Assembly (NCBI RefSeq): GCF_027460265.1 | Contig: NZ_JAPZBC010000001.1 | Span: 5,684,001-5,748,000 of the forward strand | Reading direction: 5' to 3' | Length of the DNA: 64,000 nt | Source: Streptomyces sp. WMMC940 | GTDB taxonomy: Bacteria > Actinomycetota > Actinomycetes > Streptomycetales > Streptomycetaceae | Part shown: positions 8,803 through 16,985 of the stretch, in pieces | Position numbering within the stretch: position 1 is the stretch's first letter | Layout of the letters: each line of letters opens with the position of its first letter | Translations under genes and position numbers: made by a program | Notes under the pieces: generated by a model | Told to the model about the DNA's origin: nothing | Database searches by the model: none | The model's input: only the letters and a program-made list of their open reading frames with translations

Positions 8803-9197
8803 AGATCCAAGGCAGGATGTTCATCTGGCTGAGCGTCTTCATCCTCGCCATGGCCATCCTCTACGGGGTGTGGTCGAAGGAGCCGGCCGGTACGACGGCG
8901 CTCTTCCTGGCCTTCGGCCTGAGCATCATGATCGGCTACTACCTGGCCTTCACGGCCCGGCGCGTGGACGCCATGGCGCAGGACGACAAGGAGGCCGACG
9001 TCGCGGACGAGGCCGGCGAGGTCGGCTTCTTCTCGCCGCACAGCTGGCAGCCGCTCTCGCTCGCCTTCGGCGGCGCGCTGGCCTTCCTGGCCGTCGCGAT
9101 GGGCTGGTGGATCATGTACTTCTCCGCCCCGCTGATCCTGGTCGGCGTCTTCGGCTGGGTGTTCGAGTACTACCGCGGCGAGAACCAGAACCAGTAG
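8799..9197 (+). CDS. ctaF: Cytochrome c oxidase subunit IV (actinobacterial type)
   Basis: A 132-residue membrane protein with about four helices, characteristic of the actinobacterial bcc-aa3 oxidase and located directly after ctaD. It carries no redox cofactor motif and is expected to be a structural subunit. A charged loop (residues about 58-78, [15 protein letters not shown]) separates the two helix pairs. It is coupled to ctaD by a GTGA overlap and is the last gene before a strong terminator. Confidence 0.93.
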   Translation: MKIQGRMFIWLSVFILAMAILYGVWSKEPAGTTALFLAFGLSIMIGYYLAFTARRVDAMAQDDKEADVADEAGEVGFFSPHSWQPLSLAFGGALAFLAVAMGWWIMYFSAPLILVGVFGWVFEYYRGENQNQ

Positions 9198-9222
9198 CGG
9201 ACGCGCCGCTCCGGACCACGCA

Positions 9223-9263
9223 GGGGCCCGGACACTGACCCGTAAGGGTGGTGTCCGGGCCCC
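9223..9263 (+). terminator. Terminator of ctaC-ctaD-ctaF
   Basis: A 13-bp perfect stem (9223-9235 with 9251-9263), extended by an A-T pair, with a loop that can itself pair (ACCC/GGGT). It is followed by CTCGTTT and starts 25 bases after the ctaF stop. Confidence 0.9.
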
Positions 9264-9305
9264 TCGTTTGCAGTCATCCGGCGCGCCGCTGCGGGGGGTT
9301 CTTCA

Positions 9306-9311
9306 TAGCGT
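9306..9311 (+). promoter_or_regulatory. Leaderless-type -10 box of the L,D-transpeptidase gene
   Basis: TAGCGT lies 6 bases before the ATG at 9318. No ribosome binding site is present. Confidence 0.55.
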
Positions 9312-9317
9312 GTGCTC

Positions 9318-10571
9318 ATGAACGTCACGCCGCGCAAGCGCACCGTAGCGAGCTGCACCGTGCTCGCCCTGGCCCTCGGGGCGGGGACGACCGCGTGCGG
9401 CGGCCAGGACAGCCACCCGTTGTCGGCGAGGCCGTACGACGCGGCGCGCCAGGTCGCCTTCAACGCGCCTCCCTCGGGCACCAAGGCAGACCCGGACAAG
9501 CCCCTGGTGGTCACCGCCAGGGGCAAGGACGGCCGGATCACGGACGTCACCGCAGTCGACACCGCCGGCCGCTACCTGGCGGGCGAACTCTCCGCGAACG
9601 GTGCGAGATGGCGTTCCACGGGCCCTCTCGCGGCCGGAACGCGCTACACCGTCCGGGTCTCCACGGAGGACGGCGGCGGCGCTCCCGGCGTCCGCACCCT
9701 CACTTACGAGACCGCGTCCCCGAAGCGCCTCCTGGGCGTCGAGCTGGGCCCGAAGACGGGCACCTACGGGGTCGGTCAGCCCATCACCGCCGAGCTCAGC
9801 CGCCCCGTGGCCGCCACGGCGGACCGGGCCGCGGTCGAACGGTCCTTCAAGGTCACCTCGTCGCCCGAGGTGGAGGGCGCGTGGCACTGGGTGGACGACA
9901 AGAAGCTGCACTACCGCCCGAAGGAGTACTGGCCCGCCGGGGCCTCCGTCGAGGTGCGCAGCAACCTGGACGGCGTGAAGGTCGGCGACCGGCTGTACGG
10001 CGGCCCCACCAAGCCCCTGAAGCTGACCATCGGCGACCGGGTGGAGGCCGTCACCGACGCCTCCACGCACCAGATGACGGTCAAGCGCAACGGGGAAGTG
10101 ATCAAGACCATGCCGGTGACCACCGGCAAGCCGGGCTTCTCGACGCGCAACGGCGTCAAGGTCGTGCTCGGCAAGGAGTACTTCGTCCGCATGCGCGGTA
10201 CCAGCATCGGCATCCCGGTCGGCAGTGCGGAGTCGTACGATCTGCCCGTCTACTACGCGACGAGGGTCACCTGGAGCGGCGAGTACGTCCACGCCGCGCC
10301 CTGGTCCGTCGGCTCCCAGGGGTACGCGAACGTCAGCCACGGCTGCACCGGCATGTCCACCGGCAACGCGGCCTGGTTCTTCAAGACCGTCCGCGAGGGT
10401 GACATCGTCAAGGTCGTCAACAGCCTGGGCGCCCCGATGGACCCGTTCGGGAACGGCTTCGGCGACTGGAACCTCGAATGGGACGAGTGGCGCTCCGGCA
10501 GCGCGCTGCTGGCGGGGACCCGGGACGGCGGCAGCGCGGCCGACGAGGCACGGTTGCGCCCCAGGATCTGA
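9318..10571 (+). CDS. L,D-transpeptidase lipoprotein
   Basis: Forms 3-3 cross-links in, or attaches proteins to, peptidoglycan outside the membrane. The 417-residue protein has a signal peptide with lipobox TTAC (C27). Ig-like domains follow (about residues 60-220), as in mycobacterial LdtMt2-type enzymes. The catalytic YkuD domain ends in the motif HAAPWSVGSQGYANVSHGC, with the active-site cysteine in SHGC. The ATG at 9318 is preferred over the GTG 6 bases upstream; it follows a TAGCGT box directly. It sits between the two cytochrome oxidase gene blocks, where Streptomyces genomes usually carry such a gene. Confidence 0.9.
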   Translation: MNVTPRKRTVASCTVLALALGAGTTACGGQDSHPLSARPYDAARQVAFNAPPSGTKADPDKPLVVTARGKDGRITDVTAVDTAGRYLAGELSANGARWRSTGPLAAGTRYTVRVSTEDGGGAPGVRTLTYETASPKRLLGVELGPKTGTYGVGQPITAELSRPVAATADRAAVERSFKVTSSPEVEGAWHWVDDKKLHYRPKEYWPAGASVEVRSNLDGVKVGDRLYGGPTKPLKLTIGDRVEAVTDASTHQMTVKRNGEVIKTMPVTTGKPGFSTRNGVKVVLGKEYFVRMRGTSIGIPVGSAESYDLPVYYATRVTWSGEYVHAAPWSVGSQGYANVSHGCTGMSTGNAAWFFKTVREGDIVKVVNSLGAPMDPFGNGFGDWNLEWDEWRSGSALLAGTRDGGSAADEARLRPRI

Positions 10572-10595
10572 GGCGTACCGGAGACGGGCCCCCGC

Positions 10596-10619
10596 GGCGT
10601 CAGGCCGCGGCCTGACGCC
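10596..10619. terminator. Bidirectional hairpin between convergent genes
   Basis: An 11-bp inverted repeat, GGCGTCAGGCC with GGCCTGACGCC, only 2 bases apart, overlapping the stop codon of the receiver-like gene and 24 bases after the L,D-transpeptidase stop. Confidence 0.75.
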
Positions 10620-10998
10620 CGCGCAGCAGTCCCGCCAGGGCCTCGGCGAACTCCACCGGCTCGACGGGCAACGTCACCGCCGCGTCCGCACGGCTCCAGG
10701 TGGCCAGCCAGGCGTCCTGCGGGCGCCCCATGAGCACCAGGACCGGCGGGCAGCGGAAGATCTCGTCCTTGATCTGCCGGCAGACGCCCATGCCGCCCGC
10801 GGGCACCGCCTCGCCGTCGAGCACGCACACGTCGATTCCGCCCCTGTCCAGCTCCTTGAGGACGGCGGGCAGGGTCGCGCACTCGATGAACTCGACCGCG
10901 GGAACGTCGGCGGCCGGGCGGCGGCCCGTGGCGAGCCGCACCTGTTCGCGGGTGCCGGCGTTGTCGCTGTACACCAGCACCGTGGCGGTCGACTGCAT
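10600..10998 (-). CDS. Stand-alone receiver-like protein lacking the conserved lysine
   Basis: A 132-residue single-domain protein with the fold pattern of a response-regulator receiver. An acidic residue lies at D12 in VLVYSDN, and the phospho-acceptor position is D61 in DVCVLDGEAVPAGGMG. The usual conserved Lys near the end of beta-5 is replaced (AAVTLPVEPVEF, L110), and the conserved Thr/Ser is not evident in VLVLMG. There is no output domain. It may be a pseudo-receiver or one that is regulated without normal phosphotransfer. It is transcribed against the L,D-transpeptidase gene and divergent from ctaE, a position conserved in Streptomyces as far as I recall. Its partner is unknown. Confidence 0.7.
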   Translation of the reverse strand: MQSTATVLVYSDNAGTREQVRLATGRRPAADVPAVEFIECATLPAVLKELDRGGIDVCVLDGEAVPAGGMGVCRQIKDEIFRCPPVLVLMGRPQDAWLATWSRADAAVTLPVEPVEFAEALAGLLRGRQAAA

Positions 10999-11109
10999 TG
11001 TTCCTCCGGGATCGTCGGGGAGAACGGGGCTGCACCGATGGGCCGGATGCTACTCCTCACGGGGCCCGCTCAGCACCGCCCGTACCGGCTCAATGACTGC
11101 TTTTGATGG

Positions 11110-11150
11110 GCCGTTCGGGCTGGACACGACTCACTGACACACCGAACGGC
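11110..11150. repeat. Inverted repeat upstream of ctaE
   Basis: GCCGTTCGG (11110-11118) and CCGAACGGC (11142-11150) form perfect 9-bp arms 23 bases apart in the divergent gap before ctaE. The role is unknown; an operator or a hairpin is possible. Confidence 0.4.
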
Positions 11151-11176
11151 ACCCCCCGGAGTGAGGGCTGGATAAG

Positions 11177-11197
11177 CGACCGACATAATGTCGGTCG
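11177..11197 (+). promoter_or_regulatory. 21-bp perfect palindrome overlapping the ctaE start
   Basis: CGACCGACAT-A-ATGTCGGTCG is a perfect dyad with a 1-base centre. It contains a CATAAT -10-like box (11184-11189) and the ATG at 11188, and it ends on the first base of the GTG at 11197. It may be an operator or an mRNA hairpin controlling ctaE-qcrCAB. Confidence 0.6.
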
Positions 11198-11808
11198 TGG
11201 CGACAGCAACGACAGTAGAAACCGGGCACGCGCACCCGTCGGTCAATCGGCCGAACCTCACCAGCGTCGGAACCATCATCTGGCTGAGTTCCGAGCTGAT
11301 GTTCTTCGCGGCCCTCTTCGCGATGTACTTCACCCTGCGATCGGTGACGGGTGCCGAGTACTGGGCAGAACGGGCTTCGACCCTGAACTTCCCGTTCTCG
11401 GCGACCAACACCACGATCCTGGTGCTCTCCTCCCTCACCTGCCAGCTCGGCGTCTTCGCCGCCGAGCGCGGTGACGTGAAGAAGCTCCGCACCTGGTTCG
11501 TGATCACGTTCGTGATGGGTGCGATCTTCATCGGCGGCCAGGTGTTCGAGTACACCGAGCTGGTCAAGCACGAGGGCCTCTCGCTCTCGTCGGACCCGTA
11601 CGGCTCGGTCTTCTACCTGACCACCGGCTTCCACGGCCTGCACGTGACGGGCGGTCTCATCGCCTTCCTGCTCGTTCTCGGCAGGACGTACGCGGCCCGG
11701 AGGTTCACCCACGAGCAGGCAACCGCCGCCATCGTCGTGTCCTACTACTGGCACTTCGTCGATGTCGTCTGGATCGGCCTCTTCGCCACGATCTACATGA
11801 TCAAGTAG
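11188..11808 (+). CDS. ctaE: Cytochrome c oxidase subunit III
   Basis: Subunit III of the aa3 oxidase, 206 residues with five to seven membrane helices; family motifs include [18 protein letters not shown], the conserved GQVFEYTEL glutamate region, and [18 protein letters not shown] at the C-terminus. Two starts are possible: ATG 11188, which gives [12 protein letters not shown], or GTG 11197, which lies 7 bases after a CATAAT box and would suit a leaderless message. No ribosome binding site precedes either. It heads the ctaE-qcrC-qcrA-qcrB operon, which couples the oxidase to the bc1 complex as a supercomplex in actinobacteria. Confidence 0.95.
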   Translation: MSVVATATTVETGHAHPSVNRPNLTSVGTIIWLSSELMFFAALFAMYFTLRSVTGAEYWAERASTLNFPFSATNTTILVLSSLTCQLGVFAAERGDVKKLRTWFVITFVMGAIFIGGQVFEYTELVKHEGLSLSSDPYGSVFYLTTGFHGLHVTGGLIAFLLVLGRTYAARRFTHEQATAAIVVSYYWHFVDVVWIGLFATIYMIK

Positions 11809-11874
11809 CCGGGCTCCGTACCCGCACACATTCCAGAAGCATCGACGCAGAAGATCCTGACACCGGGGTAATCC

Positions 11875-12684
11875 GTGAAAAAGCTCTCCGCACGACGACG
11901 CCATCCGCTGGCGGCGGTCGTCGTCCTACTCCTCGCGCTGGCGGCCACTGGGGGGCTGTACGCCGCGTTCGCGCCCGCGGACAAGGCGCAGGCCGATGAA
12001 ACCGCCCAGTCCCTCGCCATCGAGGAGGGCAAGAAGCTCTACACCGTCGGCTGCGCCAGCTGCCACGGAACCGGCGGTCAGGGCACCTCCGACGGGCCGT
12101 CCCTGATCGGCGTGGGTTCTGCCGCCGTGGACTTCCAGGTCGGCACCGGCCGTATGCCCGCCCAGCAGCCGGGCGCCCAGGTGCCGAAGAAGCCGAACAT
12201 CTACTCGCAGGCCGAGATCGACCAGCTCGCTGCGTACATCGCCTCCCTGGGCCCGGGTCCGGTCACGCCAACCGAGAAGGAGTACAACCCCGAGGGTGCC
12301 AACATCGCCCGAGGCGGCGACCTGTTCCGCACCAACTGCGCCCAGTGCCACAACTTCACGGGTGAGGGCGGTGCGCTGACGCACGGCAAGTACGCCCCGA
12401 ACCTCGAGGGCGTGAGCCCGAAGCACATCTACGAGGCCATGCAGACCGGCCCGCAGAACATGCCGTCCTTCCCCGACACGACGATGCCGGAGCAGGAGAA
12501 GCGCGACATCATCGCGTACATCCAGACGGTGAACAGCGGCGAGGCGGAGACCCCGGGCGGACTGAGCCTCGGTGGGCTCGGACCCGTCAGCGAGGGACTG
12601 TTCGCATGGGTGTTCGGTCTGGGTGCGCTGATCGCCACCGCCATCTGGGTCGCGGCCCACACCGCTAAGGCCAAGAAGTCATGA
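11875..12684 (+). CDS. qcrC: Diheme cytochrome c subunit of the bc1 complex
   Basis: Actinobacterial cytochrome cc of the bcc complex, which passes electrons from the Rieske protein to CtaC and replaces a soluble cytochrome c. The 269 residues begin with a membrane segment at about 12-33. Two c-type heme sites follow, CASCH (60-64) and CAQCH (155-159), then a C-terminal anchor at about 241-262. Candidate axial methionines lie in TGRMPAQQ and NMPSF. The GTG start follows GGGG 6 bases upstream. It overlaps qcrA by 4 bases. Confidence 0.96.
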   Translation: MKKLSARRRHPLAAVVVLLLALAATGGLYAAFAPADKAQADETAQSLAIEEGKKLYTVGCASCHGTGGQGTSDGPSLIGVGSAAVDFQVGTGRMPAQQPGAQVPKKPNIYSQAEIDQLAAYIASLGPGPVTPTEKEYNPEGANIARGGDLFRTNCAQCHNFTGEGGALTHGKYAPNLEGVSPKHIYEAMQTGPQNMPSFPDTTMPEQEKRDIIAYIQTVNSGEAETPGGLSLGGLGPVSEGLFAWVFGLGALIATAIWVAAHTAKAKKS

Positions 12685-13730
12685 GTAGCCAAGACATTCC
12701 CGAAGAGACCCTGCCCTCCGAGCAGGAGAACGCGCACGGCGCCGTGGCGACGAAGGACCCCTTCGCCGACCCGGGCCTCCCTGCCCACCGGCCGCGGATC
12801 CAGGACATCGACGAGCGGGCCGCCAAGCGGTCCGAGCGCACGGTCGCCCTGTTGTTCACCGTGTCGATGCTCGCGACGATCGCGTTCATCGCGTCGTACG
12901 TGATCTTCCCGGTCGACAAGATCGTCTACATCTGGCCGTTCGGTCACGTCAGCGCGCTGAACTTCTCGCTGGGCGTGACGCTCGGTGTCGCCCTGTTCTG
13001 CATCGGCGCGGGCGCGGTCCACTGGGCCCGCACCCTGATGTCCGACCAGGAGCTGGTGGACGAGCGTCACCCGATCGAGGCCCCGCCGGAGGTCAAGGCC
13101 AAGGTCCTGGCCGACTTCGCCGCGGGAGCGGAGGAGTCCGGCTTCGGCCGGCGCAAGCTGATCCGCAACACCCTCTTCGGCGCGCTCGCCATGGTGCCGC
13201 TGTCCGGTGTGGTGCTGCTGCGCGACCTCGGTCCACTGCCGGAGGACAAGCTCCGCCACACGCTGTGGGCCAAGGGCAAGCAGCTCATCAACATGAACAC
13301 GCACGAGCCGCTGCGCCCCGAGGACGTGGCCGTGGGTTCGCTGACCTTCGCCATGCCCGAGGGTCTGACCGAGCACGACCACAGCTTCCAGACCGAGATC
13401 GCCAAGGCCGCCCTGATGATCGTCCGGATCCAGCCGGAGGACATCAAGGACAAGCGCGAGCTCGAGTGGTCCCACGAGGGCATCGTCGCCTTCTCGAAGA
13501 TCTGCACCCACGTGGGCTGCCCGATCTCCCTGTACGAGCAGCAGACCCACCACGTGCTCTGCCCGTGCCACCAGTCCACCTTCGATCTCTCCGACGGCGC
13601 CCGCGTCATCTTCGGCCCGGCCGGTCACGCCCTTCCGCAGCTGCGGATCGGTGTGAATGACGAAGGCTTCCTCGAAGCGCTCGGCGACTTCGAAGAGCCC
13701 GTCGGTCCTGCTTTCTGGGAGCGCGGATGA
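12681..13730 (+). CDS. qcrA: Rieske iron-sulfur subunit of the bc1 complex
   Basis: Carries the 2Fe-2S cluster that oxidises menaquinol. The 349-residue protein has the actinobacterial layout of three membrane helices before the soluble domain. The cluster ligands are in CTHVGCPIS and CPCHQSTFD (two Cys-x-His pairs plus the disulfide cysteines). The ATG overlaps the qcrC stop (ATGA), and the stop overlaps the qcrB start. The gene is likely co-translated with both neighbours. Confidence 0.96.
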   Translation: MSSQDIPEETLPSEQENAHGAVATKDPFADPGLPAHRPRIQDIDERAAKRSERTVALLFTVSMLATIAFIASYVIFPVDKIVYIWPFGHVSALNFSLGVTLGVALFCIGAGAVHWARTLMSDQELVDERHPIEAPPEVKAKVLADFAAGAEESGFGRRKLIRNTLFGALAMVPLSGVVLLRDLGPLPEDKLRHTLWAKGKQLINMNTHEPLRPEDVAVGSLTFAMPEGLTEHDHSFQTEIAKAALMIVRIQPEDIKDKRELEWSHEGIVAFSKICTHVGCPISLYEQQTHHVLCPCHQSTFDLSDGARVIFGPAGHALPQLRIGVNDEGFLEALGDFEEPVGPAFWERG

Positions 13731-15349
13731 GCACTGCATCTGACAAGAGGAAGGCTCCGGCCGGCGAGCGCGTCGCCGACTGGGCCGACGGCCGGCTGGG
13801 GATCTACTCCCTCGCCAAGGCCAACATGCGCAAGATCTTCCCGGACCACTGGTCCTTCATGCTGGGTGAGGTCGCGCTCTACAGCTTCATCATCATCATC
13901 CTCACGGGTGTGTACCTGACGCTGTTCTTCCACCCGTCGATGAACGAGGTGGAGTACCACGGCAGTTACGTCCCGATGCAGGGCGTGCTGATGTCGGAGG
14001 CGTACGCCTCGACCCTGGACATCAGCTTCGACGTCCGCGGCGGTCTGCTGATCCGGCAGATCCACCACTGGGCGGCGCTGATCTTCCTCGCGGCCATGAT
14101 GGTCCACATGATGCGCGTCTTCTTCACGGGCGCGTTCCGCAAGCCGCGCGAGATCAACTGGCTGTTCGGCTTCCTGCTGTTCGTCCTGGGCATGTTCACC
14201 GGTTTCACCGGTTACTCGCTCCCGGACGACCTGCTCTCCGGCACCGGTGTCCGCTTCATGCAGGGCGCGATCCTGTCCGTGCCCATCGTCGGCACGTACC
14301 TGTCGATGTTCCTGTTCGGCGGGGAGTTCCCCGGCGGCGACATCGTGGCCCGGTTCTACTCGATCCACATCCTGCTGCTGCCGGGCATCATGCTCGGCCT
14401 GCTGGTGGCGCACCTGATCCTGGTCTTCTACCACAAGCACACGCAGTTCGCGGGCCCCGGCCGGACGAACAACAACGTGGTCGGCATGCCGCTGCTGCCG
14501 ATCTACATGGCCAAGGCCGGCGGCTTCTTCTTCCTGGTCTTCGGCGTCATCTCGGTCATCTCGGCGATCGCCACGATCAACCCGATCTGGGCGCTCGGCC
14601 CGTACCGGCCGGACCTGGTGTCCACGGGCGCCCAGCCCGACTGGTACATGGGCTTCTCCGAGGGCCTGATCCGTGTGATGCCCGGCTGGGAGATCAACCT
14701 CTGGGGCCACACCCTGGTCCTGGGCGTCTTCATCCCGCTGGTGATCTTCCCGCTGGTGCTGGCGTCCATCGCGGTCTACCCGTTCATCGAGTCCTGGGTC
14801 ACCGGGGACAAGCGCGAGCACCACATCCTGGACCGCCCGCGCAACGCCCCGACCCGTACCGCCTTCGGTGTGGCCTGGCTGACCTGGTACTTCGTGCTGC
14901 TGATCGGTGGTGGGAACGACCTCTGGGCGACCCACTTCCATCTGTCGATCAACGCGATCACCTGGTTCGTCCGGATCTTCTTCTTCGCCGGACCGGTCCT
15001 CGCCTTCATCATCACCAAGCGGATCTGCATGGGTCTGCAGCGGCGCGACAAGGACAAGGTGCTGCACGGACGCGAGTCCGGCATCATCAAGCGCCTGCCG
15101 CACGGTGAGTTCGTCGAGGTCCACGAGCCGCTGACGCAGGAGGCCCTGCACACGCTCACCGCCCACCAGCAGTACACGCCGGTCGAGATCGGCCCGACGG
15201 TCGACGAGAACGGCGTGGAGCGGAAGGTCCCGCGCGCCGAGAGGCTCCGGGCGCGGCTCAGCAAGGCGTACTACGGCAAGGACAACCAGGTCGCGAAGCC
15301 GACCGTCGAGGAGTACAAGGAGATCACGAGCGGCCACGGCCACCACTGA
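13727..15349 (+). CDS. qcrB: Cytochrome b subunit of the bc1 complex
   Basis: Membrane subunit holding hemes bL and bH and the two quinone sites. The 540-residue chain has eight or more helices. Paired histidines for the hemes lie in RQIHHWAALIFLAAMMVHMMRV and in the segment around YSIHILLLPGIMLGLLVAHLI. The quinol-oxidation motif PDWY (in place of the mitochondrial PEWY) is in AQPDWYMGFSEG. A C-terminal cytoplasmic extension of over 100 residues is typical of actinobacteria. It is the last gene of the operon and is followed by a strong terminator. Confidence 0.96.
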   Translation: MSTASDKRKAPAGERVADWADGRLGIYSLAKANMRKIFPDHWSFMLGEVALYSFIIIILTGVYLTLFFHPSMNEVEYHGSYVPMQGVLMSEAYASTLDISFDVRGGLLIRQIHHWAALIFLAAMMVHMMRVFFTGAFRKPREINWLFGFLLFVLGMFTGFTGYSLPDDLLSGTGVRFMQGAILSVPIVGTYLSMFLFGGEFPGGDIVARFYSIHILLLPGIMLGLLVAHLILVFYHKHTQFAGPGRTNNNVVGMPLLPIYMAKAGGFFFLVFGVISVISAIATINPIWALGPYRPDLVSTGAQPDWYMGFSEGLIRVMPGWEINLWGHTLVLGVFIPLVIFPLVLASIAVYPFIESWVTGDKREHHILDRPRNAPTRTAFGVAWLTWYFVLLIGGGNDLWATHFHLSINAITWFVRIFFFAGPVLAFIITKRICMGLQRRDKDKVLHGRESGIIKRLPHGEFVEVHEPLTQEALHTLTAHQQYTPVEIGPTVDENGVERKVPRAERLRARLSKAYYGKDNQVAKPTVEEYKEITSGHGHH

Positions 15350-15405
15350 TCCCCTTCGCTGATCGCAGCGATCGCCACGGCCGGGTACCTCCCGGCGACA
15401 GTCGG

Positions 15406-15444
15406 GCGGAGAGCCCCGTCCATCCGATGGACGGGGCTCTCCGC
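15406..15444 (+). terminator. Terminator of the ctaE-qcrCAB operon
   Basis: A perfect 18-bp stem (15406-15423 with 15427-15444) with a CCG loop, starting 57 bases after the qcrB stop. Confidence 0.92.
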
Positions 15445-15501
15445 CGTCCCGGGGGTCGATAGGGTGGGGGCATTCCCATCCGAACGGACCCAGGAGCGAC
15501 C

Positions 15502-16566
15502 ATGAGCGCTGTGACCCCCGCAGGTGGATCCACCGCGGCGGGCCTTTCCTGGCCCGAGGTGCTGGACTCCCTGCTGTACGGCCGTGACCAGAGCGCGGAG
15601 GCCACCGCCTGGGCCATGGACCGCATCCTGCGGGGCGAGGCGACCGACGCGCAGATCGCGGGCTTCGCCGTGGCTCTGCGGGCCAAGGGCGAGACCGTCG
15701 AGGAGATCTCCGGGCTCGTGCGGACGATGTACGAGCACGCCAGGACGATCGAGGTGCCCGGGGACACGGTGGACATCGTGGGCACGGGCGGCGACGGCGC
15801 CAAGACCGTCAACATCTCCACCATGTCCGCGATCGTCGTGGCCGGCACCGGCGCGAAGGTGGTCAAGCACGGCAACCGGGCCGCGTCGAGCGCGAGCGGC
15901 GCCTCGGACGTCCTGGAGAAGCTCGGCGTCAATCTGGAGCTGACACCGGAGCGGGTCGCCGCGGTCGCCGAGGAGGCGGGGATCACCTTCTGCTTCGCGG
16001 TGAAGTTCCACCCGGCGCTGCGGCACGTCGCCGCGGCCCGCAGGGAGCTCGGCATCCGCACGACGTTCAACTTCCTGGGGCCGCTGACCAACCCCGCTCG
16101 GGTGGGGGCCCAGGCCACCGGCGTCGCGGACGCCCGGATGGCGCCGATCATGGCGGGTGTGCTGGCCGCGCGCGGCTCCAGCGCGCTGGTCTTCCGCGGC
16201 GACGACGGCCTGGACGAGCTCACGACGACCGCGACCTCGCGGGTGTGGGCGGTCCGGAACGGCGCCGTGCACGAGGAGACCTTCGACCCCCGGGACGTGG
16301 GCATCGAGCCGGTCCCGGTGGAGGCACTGCGCGGCGCGGACGCCTCGTACAACGCGGATGTCGCCCGCCGGCTGCTCGCCGGGGAGACCGGGCCCGTGCG
16401 GGACGCGGTCCTGCTGAACTCGGCCGCGGCGCTGGTCGCGCTCGGCAAGGACGAGGGCGATCTCGTGGACCGGCTCAGGGCCGGGATGGCGCGGGCCGCG
16501 GAGTCCATCGACTCGGGCGCGGCGAAGCGGGCGCTGGACCGCTGGGTGGCCGCGAGCAACGCATGA
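15502..16566 (+). CDS. trpD: Anthranilate phosphoribosyltransferase
   Basis: Transfers phosphoribose from PRPP to anthranilate, the second step of tryptophan synthesis. The 354-residue length is normal. Signatures include the PRPP loop GTGGDG (residues 94-99), [27 protein letters not shown] and the [11 protein letters not shown] segment. The ATG follows AGGAG, and a TAGGGT box lies about 45 bases upstream. The gene stands apart from the other trp genes of the window (the TrpEG fusion is 30 kb away). Its place after qcrB matches M. tuberculosis, where trpD follows the same cluster. Confidence 0.95.
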   Translation: MSAVTPAGGSTAAGLSWPEVLDSLLYGRDQSAEATAWAMDRILRGEATDAQIAGFAVALRAKGETVEEISGLVRTMYEHARTIEVPGDTVDIVGTGGDGAKTVNISTMSAIVVAGTGAKVVKHGNRAASSASGASDVLEKLGVNLELTPERVAAVAEEAGITFCFAVKFHPALRHVAAARRELGIRTTFNFLGPLTNPARVGAQATGVADARMAPIMAGVLAARGSSALVFRGDDGLDELTTTATSRVWAVRNGAVHEETFDPRDVGIEPVPVEALRGADASYNADVARRLLAGETGPVRDAVLLNSAAALVALGKDEGDLVDRLRAGMARAAESIDSGAAKRALDRWVAASNA

Positions 16567-16640
16567 TGTGGCGCGGGGCGCAGTCCGGATGGCGGACTGC
16601 GCCTTGCGTGCCGTGAGACGTGTGGCAGGATGCTTCCCAA

Positions 16641-16759
16641 GGTCATGAGTGACAGCGACTACGGCCCCGGCCCGCTGTCCGGCAACCCTCCGTCCGTGGC
16701 GGGGTGCCCCGGGTGAAGACCAGGCCGTGGGCAGCGAGGTCCGCGGCAAGCGCGGACCC
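16641..16759 (+). ncRNA. SAM-IV riboswitch
   Basis: The sequence follows the SAM-IV consensus almost base for base: GGTCATGAGTGACAGCG, CCGGCAACCCTCC, GGGGTGCCCCGGGTGAAGACC, and the 3' pseudoknot partner region GCGGCAAGCGCGGACC. The closing helix pairs GGTC (16641-16644) with GACC (16718-16721). SAM-IV is an actinobacterial class that binds S-adenosylmethionine. It lies about 230 bases before the class V aminotransferase gene, in the same direction, so that gene is expected to fall when SAM is abundant. Confidence 0.92.
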
Positions 16760-16816
16760 CGCGGACATCGGTGAATGTCGCAACCCTGGGGTCCTGGTCC
16801 TCGAGGGAGCTGTCTC

Positions 16817-16837
16817 GTGAGCAAGCGAATGCGTTAG
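16817..16837 (+). CDS. Six-residue upstream ORF (VSKRMR) after the SAM-IV riboswitch
   Basis: GTG AGC AAG CGA ATG CGT TAG, with an excellent GAGGGAG ribosome binding site at 16803-16809, 7 bases before the GTG. It ends about 150 bases before the aminotransferase start, and a short GGGCC/GGCCC hairpin begins on its stop codon (from 16837). Translation of this basic hexapeptide may help set expression of the downstream gene. There is no proof that it is made. Confidence 0.4.
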   Translation: MSKRMR

Positions 16838-16985
16838 GGCCGTCGGCCCCTCTCCTCCTCCGTGCGCGTACCCGTGGTGCCGCGCGTCGAGGCAACACCC
16901 GTATGCGGAACGGCCGTTGTGAGCCGTCATACCGCGGGCGGGTCCTTTCGCACCTATTCGCCCTTGTCTGCCGGGAGATACCGTC

